DNA of 64,000 nucleotides. Source: DAOQAU01 sp964640325 (GTDB lineage Bacteria > Cyanobacteriota > Vampirovibrionia > Gastranaerophilales > Gastranaerophilaceae). Made by a program: the position numbers and the translations under genes. The DNA lies in the NCBI GenBank assembly GCA_964640325.1, contig CAZXID010000006.1, positions 7,959-71,958 on the forward strand, in the 5' to 3' direction. Below are positions 15,792 to 25,604 of this stretch, in pieces (the first letter of the stretch is position 1; every line of letters begins with the position of its first letter). The notes under the pieces are model-generated. The model ran no database searches and had not been told where the DNA came from. It saw only the letters and a list, made by a program, of their open reading frames with translations.

Positions 15792-17954
15792 ATGTCAAAA
15801 CAGTTAGACAAAATTATGAAACCCAAGTCCGTGGCGGTAATAGGAGCATCCACAAAACCCTTAGCGATAGGTTCTGAAATTATGCTCAGGTTAAAAGAGT
15901 ACGGTTTTAAAGGGGATATTTATCCTATTAACCCCAAGGCAGACCAAATTGAAGGTTTTAAAGCATATCCCAGTGTTTTGGATGTGCCGGGCGAAATCGA
16001 TTTTGCCGTTGTGGTTATTCCAAAACAATTCATACTTGATACTTTAGACCAGTGTAATAAAAAAGGCATAAAAGGGCTTTGTATCATATCTTCAGGTTTC
16101 AAAGAAGTAGGGGCTGAAGGCGCCGAACTTGAAAGACAGGTTCTTGAAAAAGCACAAGGCTACGGAATGAGATTTGTCGGCCCTAACTGTTTGGGGTTAT
16201 TAAATACAAACGACAATGTAAGACTGGATGCAACATTTGCAGAAGCACTGCCTGAAAAAGGCGGAGTCGCTTTTGTTTCTCAATCAGGGGCACTTGGCGG
16301 CGGAATTTTAAATATATTAAAAGATTTGAATTTGGGATTTTCTCAATTTGTTTCAATCGGAAATCAGGCTGATATTAACGCAGAAACCATGATGGAATAC
16401 TGGGAAGATGATGAAGATGTAAAACAAATTTTGCTTTACATGGAATCTATTGCCAATCCTGCAAATTTCAGAAAACTTGCAACGAGAATTTCAAAGAAAA
16501 AACCGATTATCGCACTAAAATCAGGACGTTCAGCAGCAGGTGCTTCTGCGGCATCTTCTCACACAGGGTCTCTGGCAGGTGCCGATAAAGCTGCGAACGC
16601 ACTTTTGCAGCAGTCTGGTGTTATCAGAGAATACTCTTTGAAAAACTTTTTTGATACGGCAAAAGTTTTTTCAAATTGCCCGCTTCCTAAAGGAAACAGA
16701 GTTGCAATTATCACAAACTCAGGCGGTCCGGGGATTATGGCAACCGATGCGGTTTGCGAATACGGGCTTGAAATTGCAAAAATTAAAGAAGAAACGAAAG
16801 ATTATTTGAGAAGTTTTCTTCCCGATGTTGCAAGCGTTAAAAACCCGATTGACATGATAGCATCAGCTCCCGCAGAACACTACCAAAAAACGCTTACTGC
16901 CGTTATTGAAGACGAAAATGTTGATATGATTATGGTTATTTTCCTTCCGCTTATCGGTCAAAAAGATATTGATGCTGCAAAAGCGATTATGGAAATTAAA
17001 GAAAAATATCCTCAAAAACCGATTATCGGCGTATTTATAACAAAACAGGAATTTTTTGCAAAAGTGGCTGACTTAAACCCTAACATGCCGTTTTTCATGT
17101 ACGCGGAAGAAGCCGCAGACGGGTTCCACAGACTTGACCAATACAGAAAATGGCTTGAAAGAAAAGAAGGCAAAATGCCTTGCTTTGATGTTGACAAGGC
17201 AAAAGCAGAAAAAATTATCGCTCAATCAATTAATGAAGGTAGAGAACAGCTTACAACTTTAGAAAGTATTGATGTTCTTGATGCTTACGGAATAAGAGCA
17301 TGCAAATACGGGCTTGCGACAAACGAACAACAGGTTGTAAACTTAGGAAACGAAATCGGCTATCCGGTTGTAATGAAAATGACTTCAAAAACAACTTCTC
17401 ACAAAACAGATGTGGGCGGGGTCAGAGTTAACATCCAATCAGAAGACCAACTGAGAGCCGAATATCAAGACCTTATGGCAAAACTGGAAGAAAAAGGATT
17501 ACTTGAAGGGCTTGAAGGAGTGATTATTCAAGAGATGGTAAAAGGTAACCGTGAAATGGTCTGCGGTGTTGCAACAGATCCTCAATACGGACCGATGCTT
17601 ATGTTCGGGCTTGGCGGGGTATTCATTGAAGTTATGAAAGACGTAACTTTCAGAATCGCACCTTTGACTGATGTTGACGCCTCAGAAATGGTTCGTTCGG
17701 TTAAGGCGTTCCATCTGTTAGAAGGTGCAAGGGGAACAAAACCTGCCCAGATTGAACAAATCGAAGAAACTTTGTTGAGATTATCTCAACTGGTTAATGA
17801 CTTCAAATTTATTGACGAGCTTGACATCAATCCTCTTCTTATTTCAGAAAAAACAGGAGAAGGAATAGCAGTTGACGGACGGATTAAAGTAAGAATGGCA
17901 GAAGCAAAAGAAGCTTTAGGCTGTACTTGCGGATGCGGCTGCAGCTGTAAATAA
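15792..17954 (+). CDS. ADP-forming acyl-CoA (acetate-CoA) synthetase, alpha-beta fusion
   Basis: 720 residues. The alpha part has a CoA-binding Rossmann domain (1-130; AVIGASTKP) and succinyl-CoA-ligase-like domains to about 460; the beta part is an ATP-grasp domain (about 490-705). The phosphorelay histidines known from archaeal ACD enzymes are present: H257 in SSHTGSLAG and H537 in SHKTDVGGV. It conserves ATP from acyl-CoA in fermentation. The C-terminus is odd: five cysteines alternate in the last eleven residues (C-T-C-G-C-G-C-S-C). Confidence 0.93.
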   Translation: MSKQLDKIMKPKSVAVIGASTKPLAIGSEIMLRLKEYGFKGDIYPINPKADQIEGFKAYPSVLDVPGEIDFAVVVIPKQFILDTLDQCNKKGIKGLCIISSGFKEVGAEGAELERQVLEKAQGYGMRFVGPNCLGLLNTNDNVRLDATFAEALPEKGGVAFVSQSGALGGGILNILKDLNLGFSQFVSIGNQADINAETMMEYWEDDEDVKQILLYMESIANPANFRKLATRISKKKPIIALKSGRSAAGASAASSHTGSLAGADKAANALLQQSGVIREYSLKNFFDTAKVFSNCPLPKGNRVAIITNSGGPGIMATDAVCEYGLEIAKIKEETKDYLRSFLPDVASVKNPIDMIASAPAEHYQKTLTAVIEDENVDMIMVIFLPLIGQKDIDAAKAIMEIKEKYPQKPIIGVFITKQEFFAKVADLNPNMPFFMYAEEAADGFHRLDQYRKWLERKEGKMPCFDVDKAKAEKIIAQSINEGREQLTTLESIDVLDAYGIRACKYGLATNEQQVVNLGNEIGYPVVMKMTSKTTSHKTDVGGVRVNIQSEDQLRAEYQDLMAKLEEKGLLEGLEGVIIQEMVKGNREMVCGVATDPQYGPMLMFGLGGVFIEVMKDVTFRIAPLTDVDASEMVRSVKAFHLLEGARGTKPAQIEQIEETLLRLSQLVNDFKFIDELDINPLLISEKTGEGIAVDGRIKVRMAEAKEALGCTCGCGCSCK

Positions 17955-17976
17955 AAATAAAGCCAAAAATATAACC

Positions 17977-18010
17977 AGGCGGGATTTTTCTTTTAAGAAA
18001 AATCCCGCCT
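17977..18010 (+). terminator. Intrinsic terminator
   Basis: Perfect 16-base complementary arms (17977-17992 and 17995-18010), GC-rich at the base with an A/T run at the top. It separates the ADP-forming synthetase from gltX. Confidence 0.75.
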
Positions 18011-18032
18011 AGTTATTCATTTTTGTTCGCAG

Positions 18033-18038
18033 TATAAT
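18033..18038 (+). promoter_or_regulatory. -10 element of gltX promoter
   Basis: TATAAT lies 33 bases before the gltX ATG, just after the upstream terminator. The -35 is weak. Confidence 0.4.
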
Positions 18039-18071
18039 GAACATAAGCGTGAAATAGAAAGAGAAATAAAA

Positions 18072-19514
18072 ATGGAACAAATCAGAGTACGGATAGCACC
18101 TTCGCCAAGCGGAAATTTACACATCGGAACAGCAAGAACAGCCCTGTTTAATTACCTTTTTGCAAACAAGCATAACGGAAAATTTGTATTAAGAATTGAA
18201 GATACTGACCTAGAGCGTTCAAGCGATGAATACATCAAAAATATTTTTGACAGCTTAAAAGCACTTGGCTTGCAGTGGGACGAAGGTCCCGATGTTGGTG
18301 GAGATTATGGTCCTTACAGCCAATCCCAAAGATTTGAAACTTATCAAAAATACGCACAAATCTTAATGGATAAAGGTTATGCGTATGAATGTTTTTGCAC
18401 TCCCGAAGAATTGGATGAAGAAAAAAGAATTTCTCAAGAGCAAAAAATAGCTCACATTTATTCTGGTAAGTGTAAAAATTTAACCGACTCGCAAAAAGAA
18501 GAATTAAGAAAAGAGGGCAGAAAACCCGCCATAAGGTTTTCTGTTGAAGCAAGAGAGTTGATTTTTAACGACCTTGTTAAGGGCGAATTAAAACTTGATA
18601 CAGGGCTTGTAGGCGATTTTGTAATTATGAAATCAAACGGTTCGCCGACTTACAATTTTGCGGTTGTAATCGATGATATGCTGATGAAAATTTCTCACAT
18701 CATAAGAGGCGAAGACCATATTTCAAATACGCCCAAGCAAATTTTGATTTATGAAGCACTCGGGGCACAAGTTCCTCAATTCGGGCACTTGGGAATGATT
18801 TTAGCGCCCGATAGGAGTAAACTTTCTAAGCGTCATGGTGCAACTGCGGTGAGCGAATTTATTGAAAAAGGTTATCTGACAGAGGCTCTGGTTAATTTTG
18901 TTGCGCTTTTGGGCTGGTCGCCCTCTGATGGGGTTGAAATTAAAACCGTAGATGAAATCGCACAGGATTTCAGGATTCACGAGGTTTCTTCTTCAAATTC
19001 GATTTTTGAATACGATAAATTAAACTGGATGAACTCGCAATACATAAAAAAACTTGAAATAAATGAATTAAAAGAAAAATTGCTTCCGTTTTTAAAAGAT
19101 TATGATTTATCAGAACTCAGCGAAGAAAAACTCACCAGAATGGTTGAAATCACAAGCGAACCGCTTGTAATTTTGTCTGATATAACAGATGCCGTACCTT
19201 ATTTCTTCGGAGAAAAGGTAAATATTGACTTGGAAGTACAAAATGAAGTTTTAAATACTGAGATTTCTCAAACAGTATTAAAAGAAGTTGCAGGACTTGC
19301 ACAAAATTGGAATTTTGAAGATGAAGAAGCACTTCATCATACCCTTGAAGAATTGAGAAATTCTTTCAAAGAGCGCGGAGTTAAGCCCAAAGAAACAATG
19401 TGGGCAATACGAGCAGCAGTTACAGGCAGAACAAAAGGGGCTGATATTTGTGCAGTACTTTGGATTTTAGGCAAGAAAAAAATATTAAACAGAATAAATA
19501 AAGCTATAAAGTAA
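18072..19514 (+). CDS. gltX: Glutamyl-tRNA synthetase
   Basis: 480 residues, class Ib synthetase of normal length. RIAPSPSGNLHIGTARTALFN carries the HIGH signature and KLSKRHGA the KMSKS signature (about residue 253). The C-terminal anticodon-binding helical domain follows. It charges tRNA-Glu and, in bacteria lacking GlnRS, often tRNA-Gln too; which applies here cannot be told. The gene ends 2 bases before the converging TetR-type gene, without a visible terminator. Confidence 0.96.
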   Translation: MEQIRVRIAPSPSGNLHIGTARTALFNYLFANKHNGKFVLRIEDTDLERSSDEYIKNIFDSLKALGLQWDEGPDVGGDYGPYSQSQRFETYQKYAQILMDKGYAYECFCTPEELDEEKRISQEQKIAHIYSGKCKNLTDSQKEELRKEGRKPAIRFSVEARELIFNDLVKGELKLDTGLVGDFVIMKSNGSPTYNFAVVIDDMLMKISHIIRGEDHISNTPKQILIYEALGAQVPQFGHLGMILAPDRSKLSKRHGATAVSEFIEKGYLTEALVNFVALLGWSPSDGVEIKTVDEIAQDFRIHEVSSSNSIFEYDKLNWMNSQYIKKLEINELKEKLLPFLKDYDLSELSEEKLTRMVEITSEPLVILSDITDAVPYFFGEKVNIDLEVQNEVLNTEISQTVLKEVAGLAQNWNFEDEEALHHTLEELRNSFKERGVKPKETMWAIRAAVTGRTKGADICAVLWILGKKKILNRINKAIK

Positions 19515-19516
19515 AA

Positions 19517-20179
19517 TTAAACAGGTTTTACGCCGAGTTTTTCGAGGCTCATTTTTACGTTTTCGGAAATAATTTTTCGAATAAGTTTAAGGTCCTCTTT
19601 TGTATATGAGGACTGTTTCAATGGGGTAAGAATTGCTCTTGTCATGAACTTAAAAGAAAGTATTTCTGCAATAATGGCAGAGGTTTGGAAAATAATTTTT
19701 TTATCATTTTCTGTTCTTCCTAAGATAGAGGCGAGAATTTTTCTGAAAGCCTTATAAAATATTTGAATTTTTTCATTATACAGATTGCTGAATTTTGAAT
19801 TGGAGCTGGTTTGTTCTTTTATCATCAGGATAACAAAATTGTTGGGGACACTTTCTGAATAAAGAAAGGTTGTATATTTATCAAGAAGTTCAAAAAGCAG
19901 TTTGACTTTTTCTTCGTGCGTCATTTTGATTATGTCATTGGATTTTTCGATTTCTTCCTGTATAAATTTAAGCCCGTAATTTAGTACGGATTCAATTATG
20001 CTTATGTAAAGCCCTTCTTTGGTTTTAAAATAATAAGAAATCAGGCTTAAATTAACTCCGGCATGTTTGCAGATTTCTCTTGTGCTTGTAGAGTCAAACC
20101 CCTTGCTTGCAAACAAGATTATTGCCGAATTTACAATCTTTTTTCTTGATAAATTTTGTACTTTTTTTACTCCAGTCAT
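19517..20179 (-). CDS. TetR/AcrR-family transcriptional regulator
   Basis: 220 residues. The N-terminal helix-turn-helix domain (12-60) has AIILFASKGFDSTSTREICKHAGVNLSLISYYFKTKEGLY, typical of TetR proteins with a CerR/DUF1956-like C-terminal domain. The ligand is unknown. It is divergent from the TolC fusion at 20503 and a GGTC-N4-GACC dyad lies between them, so control of that gene and itself is likely. Confidence 0.88.
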   Translation of the reverse strand: MTGVKKVQNLSRKKIVNSAIILFASKGFDSTSTREICKHAGVNLSLISYYFKTKEGLYISIIESVLNYGLKFIQEEIEKSNDIIKMTHEEKVKLLFELLDKYTTFLYSESVPNNFVILMIKEQTSSNSKFSNLYNEKIQIFYKAFRKILASILGRTENDKKIIFQTSAIIAEILSFKFMTRAILTPLKQSSYTKEDLKLIRKIISENVKMSLEKLGVKPV

Positions 20180-20502
20180 TTTTTAATGCTAAAACAAAAA
20201 AATATAGAAATCAAACCAAAGAAAAAGAAAAGCAGCCTTTTGTTAGGTCGTTTGCTTAAAAATAAATCGGTCGACTGACCAAATATTGCTTGATTATAAA
20301 CAAATGTAAACCTGAAAATACCTTTAGAAATTGATGTTCACGGACAAATAAAAGTTATATGGAGTTTTTGTTTTAAAAATGATAAATATTTGAATACGAT
20401 TTAAAAAAGAGGATGCGATAAATTCAAAAATATATAATTTGTGAAATTTTTGTCGTTTTTCTTTAGGAAGTATTATTAGATTTTGGAATTAGGAGTATTT
20501 CA
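20180..20502. other. Divergent intergenic region, TetR to TolC fusion
   Basis: 323 bases without a gene. It holds the GGTC-N4-GACC dyad at 20269-20280 and otherwise AT-rich sequence. A TTAGGAG element lies just before the ATG at 20503. I saw no further structured element. Confidence 0.6.
20269..20280. promoter_or_regulatory. Candidate TetR operator
   Basis: The dyad GGTCGACTGACC has 4-base arms around a 4-base centre and lies 90 bases from the regulator start. TetR-family operators often have this kind of short GC-rich dyad. Binding is inferred from position. Confidence 0.5.
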
Positions 20503-22923
20503 ATGAAGAGACTTTTAACATTTTTGTTGCTTGGAGTGTTTTGCACAAGCATGTTATTACCCGCTTTGGCTGCTCCTGTAGTGCTTTCAGGTGCTGCAGC
20601 GGCAAATGCGAAAGCTATTAAGTACAAACCCAACGCAAGAAGTATAAATTATGCATTTGTGTTTGACGGACCTTCGGATAAAAACGAGGCTGTTCTTAAG
20701 CAGTTTCAAAAAGCCATAACGGCAACAACCGCACCTGATTACAAAGCCGAGTTTCCAAAAAATTTGGTTTTTGTGGGAAACTGGTCGCAGAGTGGAGTTA
20801 AAGCCGCAAGTGATAAGGCTTTAGTTTCAAATGCTACAATGGTTGTTTCGCTCGGATATTTGTCAAGCAATTATCTTGCAGATAAAAAGGGTAAAAATAA
20901 ATTTGTTGTTACAATTGATCAATACGGGCTCAGAGATATAGGCGAGGGCTTTTTTAACCCTGTTCAACAATCCGTAAACGGTATCAAAAACTTCAAAACT
21001 TTGCTTAGCTTTAAAAAAGCCGCAATTTTGATGAATGAAAATTATTATAAAACCCAAAAAGACTGGGCTAAATTTGCGGGAGACAAAATCCCTAACATAA
21101 ATTTTGCCGTTATACCTGCTACCACAGATGTTGCAGCTACAGTTGCAAGCATTCCAAACGACTGTGATGCTGTTGTGTTAACCCCTTTATTTAACCTTTC
21201 TGTCGAACAAAGAAAAAATCTTATTTCTCAACTTAACGCAAAAAAAATCCCCACATACTCAACATTAGGTAAAGAAGATGTTGAAATGGGCGTTTTGCTC
21301 GGCACAGGCGCATACGATTTAGACAGAAAAGTTGCAGAAATGACCTCTTTTAATATTAAAGGGGTGCTTGACGGTCAGACAAAAATGGCGGGTAAAGTTA
21401 ATTTCTATGAAGATGAAATTCTTTATATGAACAGAGATACTGCAGATTTAATAGGTTATCAGCCTCATTTGAGGGTTTTATATAACGCAGAAGTTATTTC
21501 AAATAAAAAACCTGTTGTGTATGATTTATCAACTGTTTTTAATCTGTTAGAAACACAAAACTTAGATATTCAACGTAAGAAATTACTTGTTAAAGCGGCA
21601 AGAAGAGCAACAGCCGCAGCTGCATTAAGATACTTGCCTTCTGCCGTTATTAACCTCGGGTATCAACAGTATAACGAAGATTATGCAAATACTGTAAAAC
21701 TTATGCAGCCTGAAAAAACTGGTGTTTTTCAAATAGGGTTAGAACAGGTTCTCTATTCTCCTGCGTTAGTTACAAACATAATCATCAAGAAAAAAGGGCT
21801 TAATTTTGCAAAACATGAACAGTTTATGGTTGAGCAAAATATGGGAATTGATATTGCCCTTTTGTATATTGAAACAAACATGCTCGAAAATATGATTAAA
21901 ATACAAAAAGAATACGTCAAAGAAGCAAGAGAAAACCTTGCAATAGCACGCGTAAGAGAAAAAATGGGCGTGTGCGGAAACGAAGAAACAATGAGATGGG
22001 CAGCACAGCTTAACATCAAAGAACAACATCTTCTTGATATGAGAGAAGAACTTAAAAACTTAAAAATTGAAATAAATAAAATATTATTTAAAGATCAAAA
22101 GGAACAGTTTGAATTGGCCGCACTGACCACTAAAGATCCGGCTTTTTATACAAAAGATATTCACGTAATTAATTATGTGACAACGCCCGAAAAACTTGAA
22201 AAATTCACTCAAATGCTTATAGCAGAAGCCTTTAGGGTTGCCCCTGAATTGGCAAAATTAAAAACGGCAATCGAGATGAAAAACGCAGAAGCTGCTATGT
22301 ATTATCAAAAATTCATTCTGCCGGATGCGAAATTGACTTATACCTATACATCACTGATGGACAGACAATTTGCGGGGGCTTTGCCGTCAATTCAAGCATA
22401 TACCCCCGCATCAACAATATTGCCATTAACTGCTCTGCGCCCCGGTGCAACAAACTCTCAGTTGGGAATATTTGCTCAGTGGAGACCAATCGAAGGCGGT
22501 ACAAAAATTGCAGAAATCGCAAGAATCAACGCCGAAAGACAAGAGCTTCAACGCTATCAAGATGAAGTCAAGACAGCCATAGAAGAGCATGTAAGACAAA
22601 CAATAAACAGAGCGGTTGCCGCATACTTCAGCATTGAGAAAAACTACAAAGCAATGTATGCTTCTCAAGAAAATTATACTAAAGTAAAAGAAAAATATTT
22701 GATGGGCAAAGCGCCTATTGACCAATTAATCGATGCTGAAACCACTTACTTGAACTCTAAAGAAAAAGCAATGAATTCTCAATACGTTTTCTTTAAAGAG
22801 CTTGTATGGGTACAAAGGGCAATATGTGCAGTAAACTGGGCTACAGCATCACCCGAGGCAAAACAGTTTATTGAAAGCATCAAAAAGGAAATTGTTCCTC
22901 AACCCGATGTTTCATTACTGTAA
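20503..22923 (+). CDS. TolC-family outer-membrane protein fused to an N-terminal periplasmic-binding domain
   Basis: 806 residues, about twice a normal TolC. A signal peptide (1-23) is followed by a region (about 45-330) resembling ABC substrate-binding proteins of the type I fold (ATMVVSLGYLSSNYLADKKG, KKAAILMNENYYKTQKDW, CDAVVLTPLFNLSVEQRKNLI, GVLLGTGAYDLDRKVAEM). Residues 360-790 show TolC-type long amphipathic helices (VREKMGVCGNEETMRWAAQ, YLMGKAPIDQLIDAETTYLNSK). It probably sits in the outer membrane with the binding domain in the periplasm. No inner-membrane partner is adjacent. Followed by a terminator. Confidence 0.85.
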   Translation: MKRLLTFLLLGVFCTSMLLPALAAPVVLSGAAAANAKAIKYKPNARSINYAFVFDGPSDKNEAVLKQFQKAITATTAPDYKAEFPKNLVFVGNWSQSGVKAASDKALVSNATMVVSLGYLSSNYLADKKGKNKFVVTIDQYGLRDIGEGFFNPVQQSVNGIKNFKTLLSFKKAAILMNENYYKTQKDWAKFAGDKIPNINFAVIPATTDVAATVASIPNDCDAVVLTPLFNLSVEQRKNLISQLNAKKIPTYSTLGKEDVEMGVLLGTGAYDLDRKVAEMTSFNIKGVLDGQTKMAGKVNFYEDEILYMNRDTADLIGYQPHLRVLYNAEVISNKKPVVYDLSTVFNLLETQNLDIQRKKLLVKAARRATAAAALRYLPSAVINLGYQQYNEDYANTVKLMQPEKTGVFQIGLEQVLYSPALVTNIIIKKKGLNFAKHEQFMVEQNMGIDIALLYIETNMLENMIKIQKEYVKEARENLAIARVREKMGVCGNEETMRWAAQLNIKEQHLLDMREELKNLKIEINKILFKDQKEQFELAALTTKDPAFYTKDIHVINYVTTPEKLEKFTQMLIAEAFRVAPELAKLKTAIEMKNAEAAMYYQKFILPDAKLTYTYTSLMDRQFAGALPSIQAYTPASTILPLTALRPGATNSQLGIFAQWRPIEGGTKIAEIARINAERQELQRYQDEVKTAIEEHVRQTINRAVAAYFSIEKNYKAMYASQENYTKVKEKYLMGKAPIDQLIDAETTYLNSKEKAMNSQYVFFKELVWVQRAICAVNWATASPEAKQFIESIKKEIVPQPDVSLL

Positions 22924-22945
22924 TTGTTAATAAATGATAATAATC

Positions 22946-22988
22946 AAAAAAGGGGCGCAATTGCAAAATGCAATTGTGCCCCTTTTTT
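22946..22988 (+). terminator. Intrinsic terminator
   Basis: A 19-20-base stem (AAAAAGGGGCGCAATTGCA with its complement, one G-T pair) closes on a short loop and ends in a T-run. It serves the TolC fusion and, by symmetry, the converging CheW gene. Confidence 0.85.
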
Positions 22989-23007
22989 AAATCAAATACC
23001 GTGTTAT

Positions 23008-24033
23008 TTATTCTTCAATAAAAAATCTTTCATCCGAGAGAATGTTTTTCATATTCAAAATTTTATAAAGTTTATCTTCTATAACTACTTCGCTGAGGAT
23101 ATATTTGTTCATTCTGTTATAAGAATTTTGAATTATCAACTCTTCTGCTATGTTTATTATGTCAAATATTTCATCAGTGAGCAGTCCTATTTTAAAATCA
23201 ACTGTTTCAACAATTATAATACTGTTTTTTTCTTTTATGGATTTTGGCTGAGAAATTCCAAGGAATTTTTTAATATCAACCACTGTTATAAAATCGCCCC
23301 TCAGTGTCATTATTCCCGCCACATAATCAGGAGTGCACGGGACGGGGGTGACAGAAACATCTTTCAGAAATTCTTTTACATATTCCAAGGTTATGCAGTA
23401 TATATTTTGACCCAGCAGGAAAGAAATGAATTCGTCTTGGGAAAAAATATTTTTAGCCAATCCGTGTTTTGATTTTTCCGACAGTTCCGTGTTTCTTTGC
23501 ATTAATTTATATCGCGAATTATCGTCATTTGGAAAAAGTGAAGGGATATTAATATTTTCGTCTTTAACCCCTTTTTTTAAAATGTTTTCTAAAGTATTAA
23601 GGTTAATTACGGAAATTATTTCATTTTTTTCTCGGTAAGAAAAATCTATAATTTTTTCTTTTTTTACTTGAGCGGCATAATCCGTTTTTGACTGTTCGAT
23701 AAAAATAATATCTTCGACTTTATCAATTATCAGCCCAAACATTGATTCGTCTGTTTTTACAACTAAAAGCTGGTTTGAAAGGCAGTAGGGCGTAACTTGT
23801 ATATTAAGATAGAACCTTATGTCAAGAACGTTGAGGGTAAAATTATTATAATTAAGCAGGCCTATAATGTTGTTTTTGAGTTTTTGCGGATATTCCAAAT
23901 AAGGAAGCTTCATTATTTCCACTACTTGAGATACTTCAATGGCATATTTCTTCTTTCCGAGTGAAAAATAAAGATATTGCGTTTCGTCGTTGTCGACTAT
24001 TTGGTTATTTTGAAATTTCTGCAAATTGTTCAT
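23008..24033 (-). CDS. Tandem CheW-domain coupling protein
   Basis: 341 residues with two CheW-like domains: about 15-155 (YLYFSLGKKKYAIEVSQVVEIM ... NNIIGLLNYNNFTLNVLDIRFYL) and about 195-330 (FISFLLGQNIYCITLEYVKEFL ... YVAGIMTLRGDFITVVDIKKFL). Such proteins link chemoreceptors to CheA. It overlaps the REC-GGDEF gene by 29 bases and faces an MCP and a CheA across a divergent promoter, so all four genes probably form one chemosensory module. Confidence 0.88.
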   Translation of the reverse strand: MNNLQKFQNNQIVDNDETQYLYFSLGKKKYAIEVSQVVEIMKLPYLEYPQKLKNNIIGLLNYNNFTLNVLDIRFYLNIQVTPYCLSNQLLVVKTDESMFGLIIDKVEDIIFIEQSKTDYAAQVKKEKIIDFSYREKNEIISVINLNTLENILKKGVKDENINIPSLFPNDDNSRYKLMQRNTELSEKSKHGLAKNIFSQDEFISFLLGQNIYCITLEYVKEFLKDVSVTPVPCTPDYVAGIMTLRGDFITVVDIKKFLGISQPKSIKEKNSIIIVETVDFKIGLLTDEIFDIINIAEELIIQNSYNRMNKYILSEVVIEDKLYKILNMKNILSDERFFIEE

Positions 24034-25492
24034 AAGAGTAGGTTATAACCCTGTTTCTTCCGTCCTGCTTAGCTTTATAAAGTGCTTTGTCCGCGCTTTC
24101 AACAAAGTCTTTTTCCGTTTCTATTGTTTCAAAATTAGTGCTTAATCCTATACTAACGGTAATATTTGTTTCAATATCATTATAGCAGAATTTATACTGT
24201 GAGATTTTTTCTCTCAGTCTTTCAATTGGGATAAGAGCGTTTTCAATGGTTGTTTCTGTGAGTATTATTGCCATTTCTTCTCCGCCATAGCGGTAAATCA
24301 TATCGGTTTTTCTGAAAGATGCGGATAATAAGTCTGATATTTCTTTCAGAACGTAGTCCCCGTATTGGTGGCCGTAGGTGTCGTTAACCTTTTTAAAGAA
24401 ATCGATGTCAATTATTGCCAAACTCAAATCGCCGTTGTAGCGCATTACCCTCGAGAACTCCCTTTCAAGGTTGTATTCAAAGTGTCTTCTGTTGTAAAGT
24501 CCGGTAAGTCCGTCTGTGACCGAAAGGTATTCTGTTTCGGAATATAAAAATCTCATTTTAAACAGCAGTAAAAGTTCGTTTACCATTGTGTCATAAAATT
24601 TAAAATCAGAATAGTTTATTTGATTATTGCTGAAAAAACACACTCCGCCCAACAATTTATCTTCAAAATTTATCGGAAAAACATGGAAAGATTTAATATC
24701 GTCAAAGGATACAATTTTTTCTTCTTCGTTAACATTTTCCCTTACGATATCATGTCCGAAATCTCTTATGGTAAATTCAGGCATATCAGGCATTTGGGCA
24801 AAAAAATCACGCTTAATTTTTTCTATAACAAAGTTTGATACAAAAGACTTGTTTATATCTAAATGAAGAATATTTTTGTCGTTTTTATCAAGAGATTTAA
24901 AAAATATCCCTGCGACATTGTAATCGATGAACATGCTCAACAGTTCAAATGTTTTTTCAATCAAAACTTTTTCGTGCGTTAAATATTCTCCCAAATCTCT
25001 AAATTCGTTTAAGAAAGTTGAGTTCATAAGCAATTCGTCAAGAACATCGTTTATTTGGTTTTGTACACTTTCTTCACGAATTTGTTGGCTTAATATAAAT
25101 TTTTTATAATCTTCGGAAACTTTTTTTTGTTCAATAAGTTCACAAACTTTTAAATGCAGTTCTTCAAAATTTTCGCTTTTCGACATGAAGGCGTCTGCAC
25201 CGGATTTTCCTGCCCAAAATTCATCTACTTTTTTGTCTAAGACGGTGAATAAAATTATAGGTATTTTTTTTGTTGCAGAGGTGTTTTTAAGAAGTCTGCA
25301 AAGTTGGTAGCCGTTAAGATTCGGCATTATTACATCGGATAAAATTATATCAGGGGCAATCTCAAAAACTTTTTTATATCCTTCGGCACCGTCTTGTGCG
25401 GTTTGAACATCAAACCCCGCCTTTGTAAATTTGATTTTTAAAGATTCAAGTTGGGTAGTACTGTCGTCTATTAATAAAATTTTATTTGCCAT
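24005..25492 (-). CDS. Response regulator-diguanylate cyclase (REC-GGDEF)
   Basis: 495 residues. An N-terminal REC domain (1-120) has LIDDSTTQ, the phospho-acceptor D in DIILSDVIMPN, and the conserved lysine region. A middle region (about 150-320) resembles a GAF-type domain. The C-terminal GGDEF domain has GGEEM at about 403, with an RxxD inhibitory site five residues before it (RKTD), so it is probably an active, feedback-inhibited c-di-GMP synthase. The likely kinase is the CheA at 26658. Confidence 0.93.
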   Translation of the reverse strand: MANKILLIDDSTTQLESLKIKFTKAGFDVQTAQDGAEGYKKVFEIAPDIILSDVIMPNLNGYQLCRLLKNTSATKKIPIILFTVLDKKVDEFWAGKSGADAFMSKSENFEELHLKVCELIEQKKVSEDYKKFILSQQIREESVQNQINDVLDELLMNSTFLNEFRDLGEYLTHEKVLIEKTFELLSMFIDYNVAGIFFKSLDKNDKNILHLDINKSFVSNFVIEKIKRDFFAQMPDMPEFTIRDFGHDIVRENVNEEEKIVSFDDIKSFHVFPINFEDKLLGGVCFFSNNQINYSDFKFYDTMVNELLLLFKMRFLYSETEYLSVTDGLTGLYNRRHFEYNLEREFSRVMRYNGDLSLAIIDIDFFKKVNDTYGHQYGDYVLKEISDLLSASFRKTDMIYRYGGEEMAIILTETTIENALIPIERLREKISQYKFCYNDIETNITVSIGLSTNFETIETEKDFVESADKALYKAKQDGRNRVITYSYEQFAEISK

Positions 25493-25604
25493 AAAGTGTC
25501 TTTCGTATTTATAATGGAATAATTATACAACAAATTAATGATTATTAAAATAAATTTTACATTTATAATAAAGAATACAAAATATAAAATAAAAAGGAGT
25601 TCGT

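Noticed and set aside
22924..23472. 182-residue plus-strand open frame after the TolC fusion
   Set aside because: It is antisense to the tandem CheW gene, begins inside the terminator region, has no ribosome-binding site and an improbable Phe/Tyr-rich composition.
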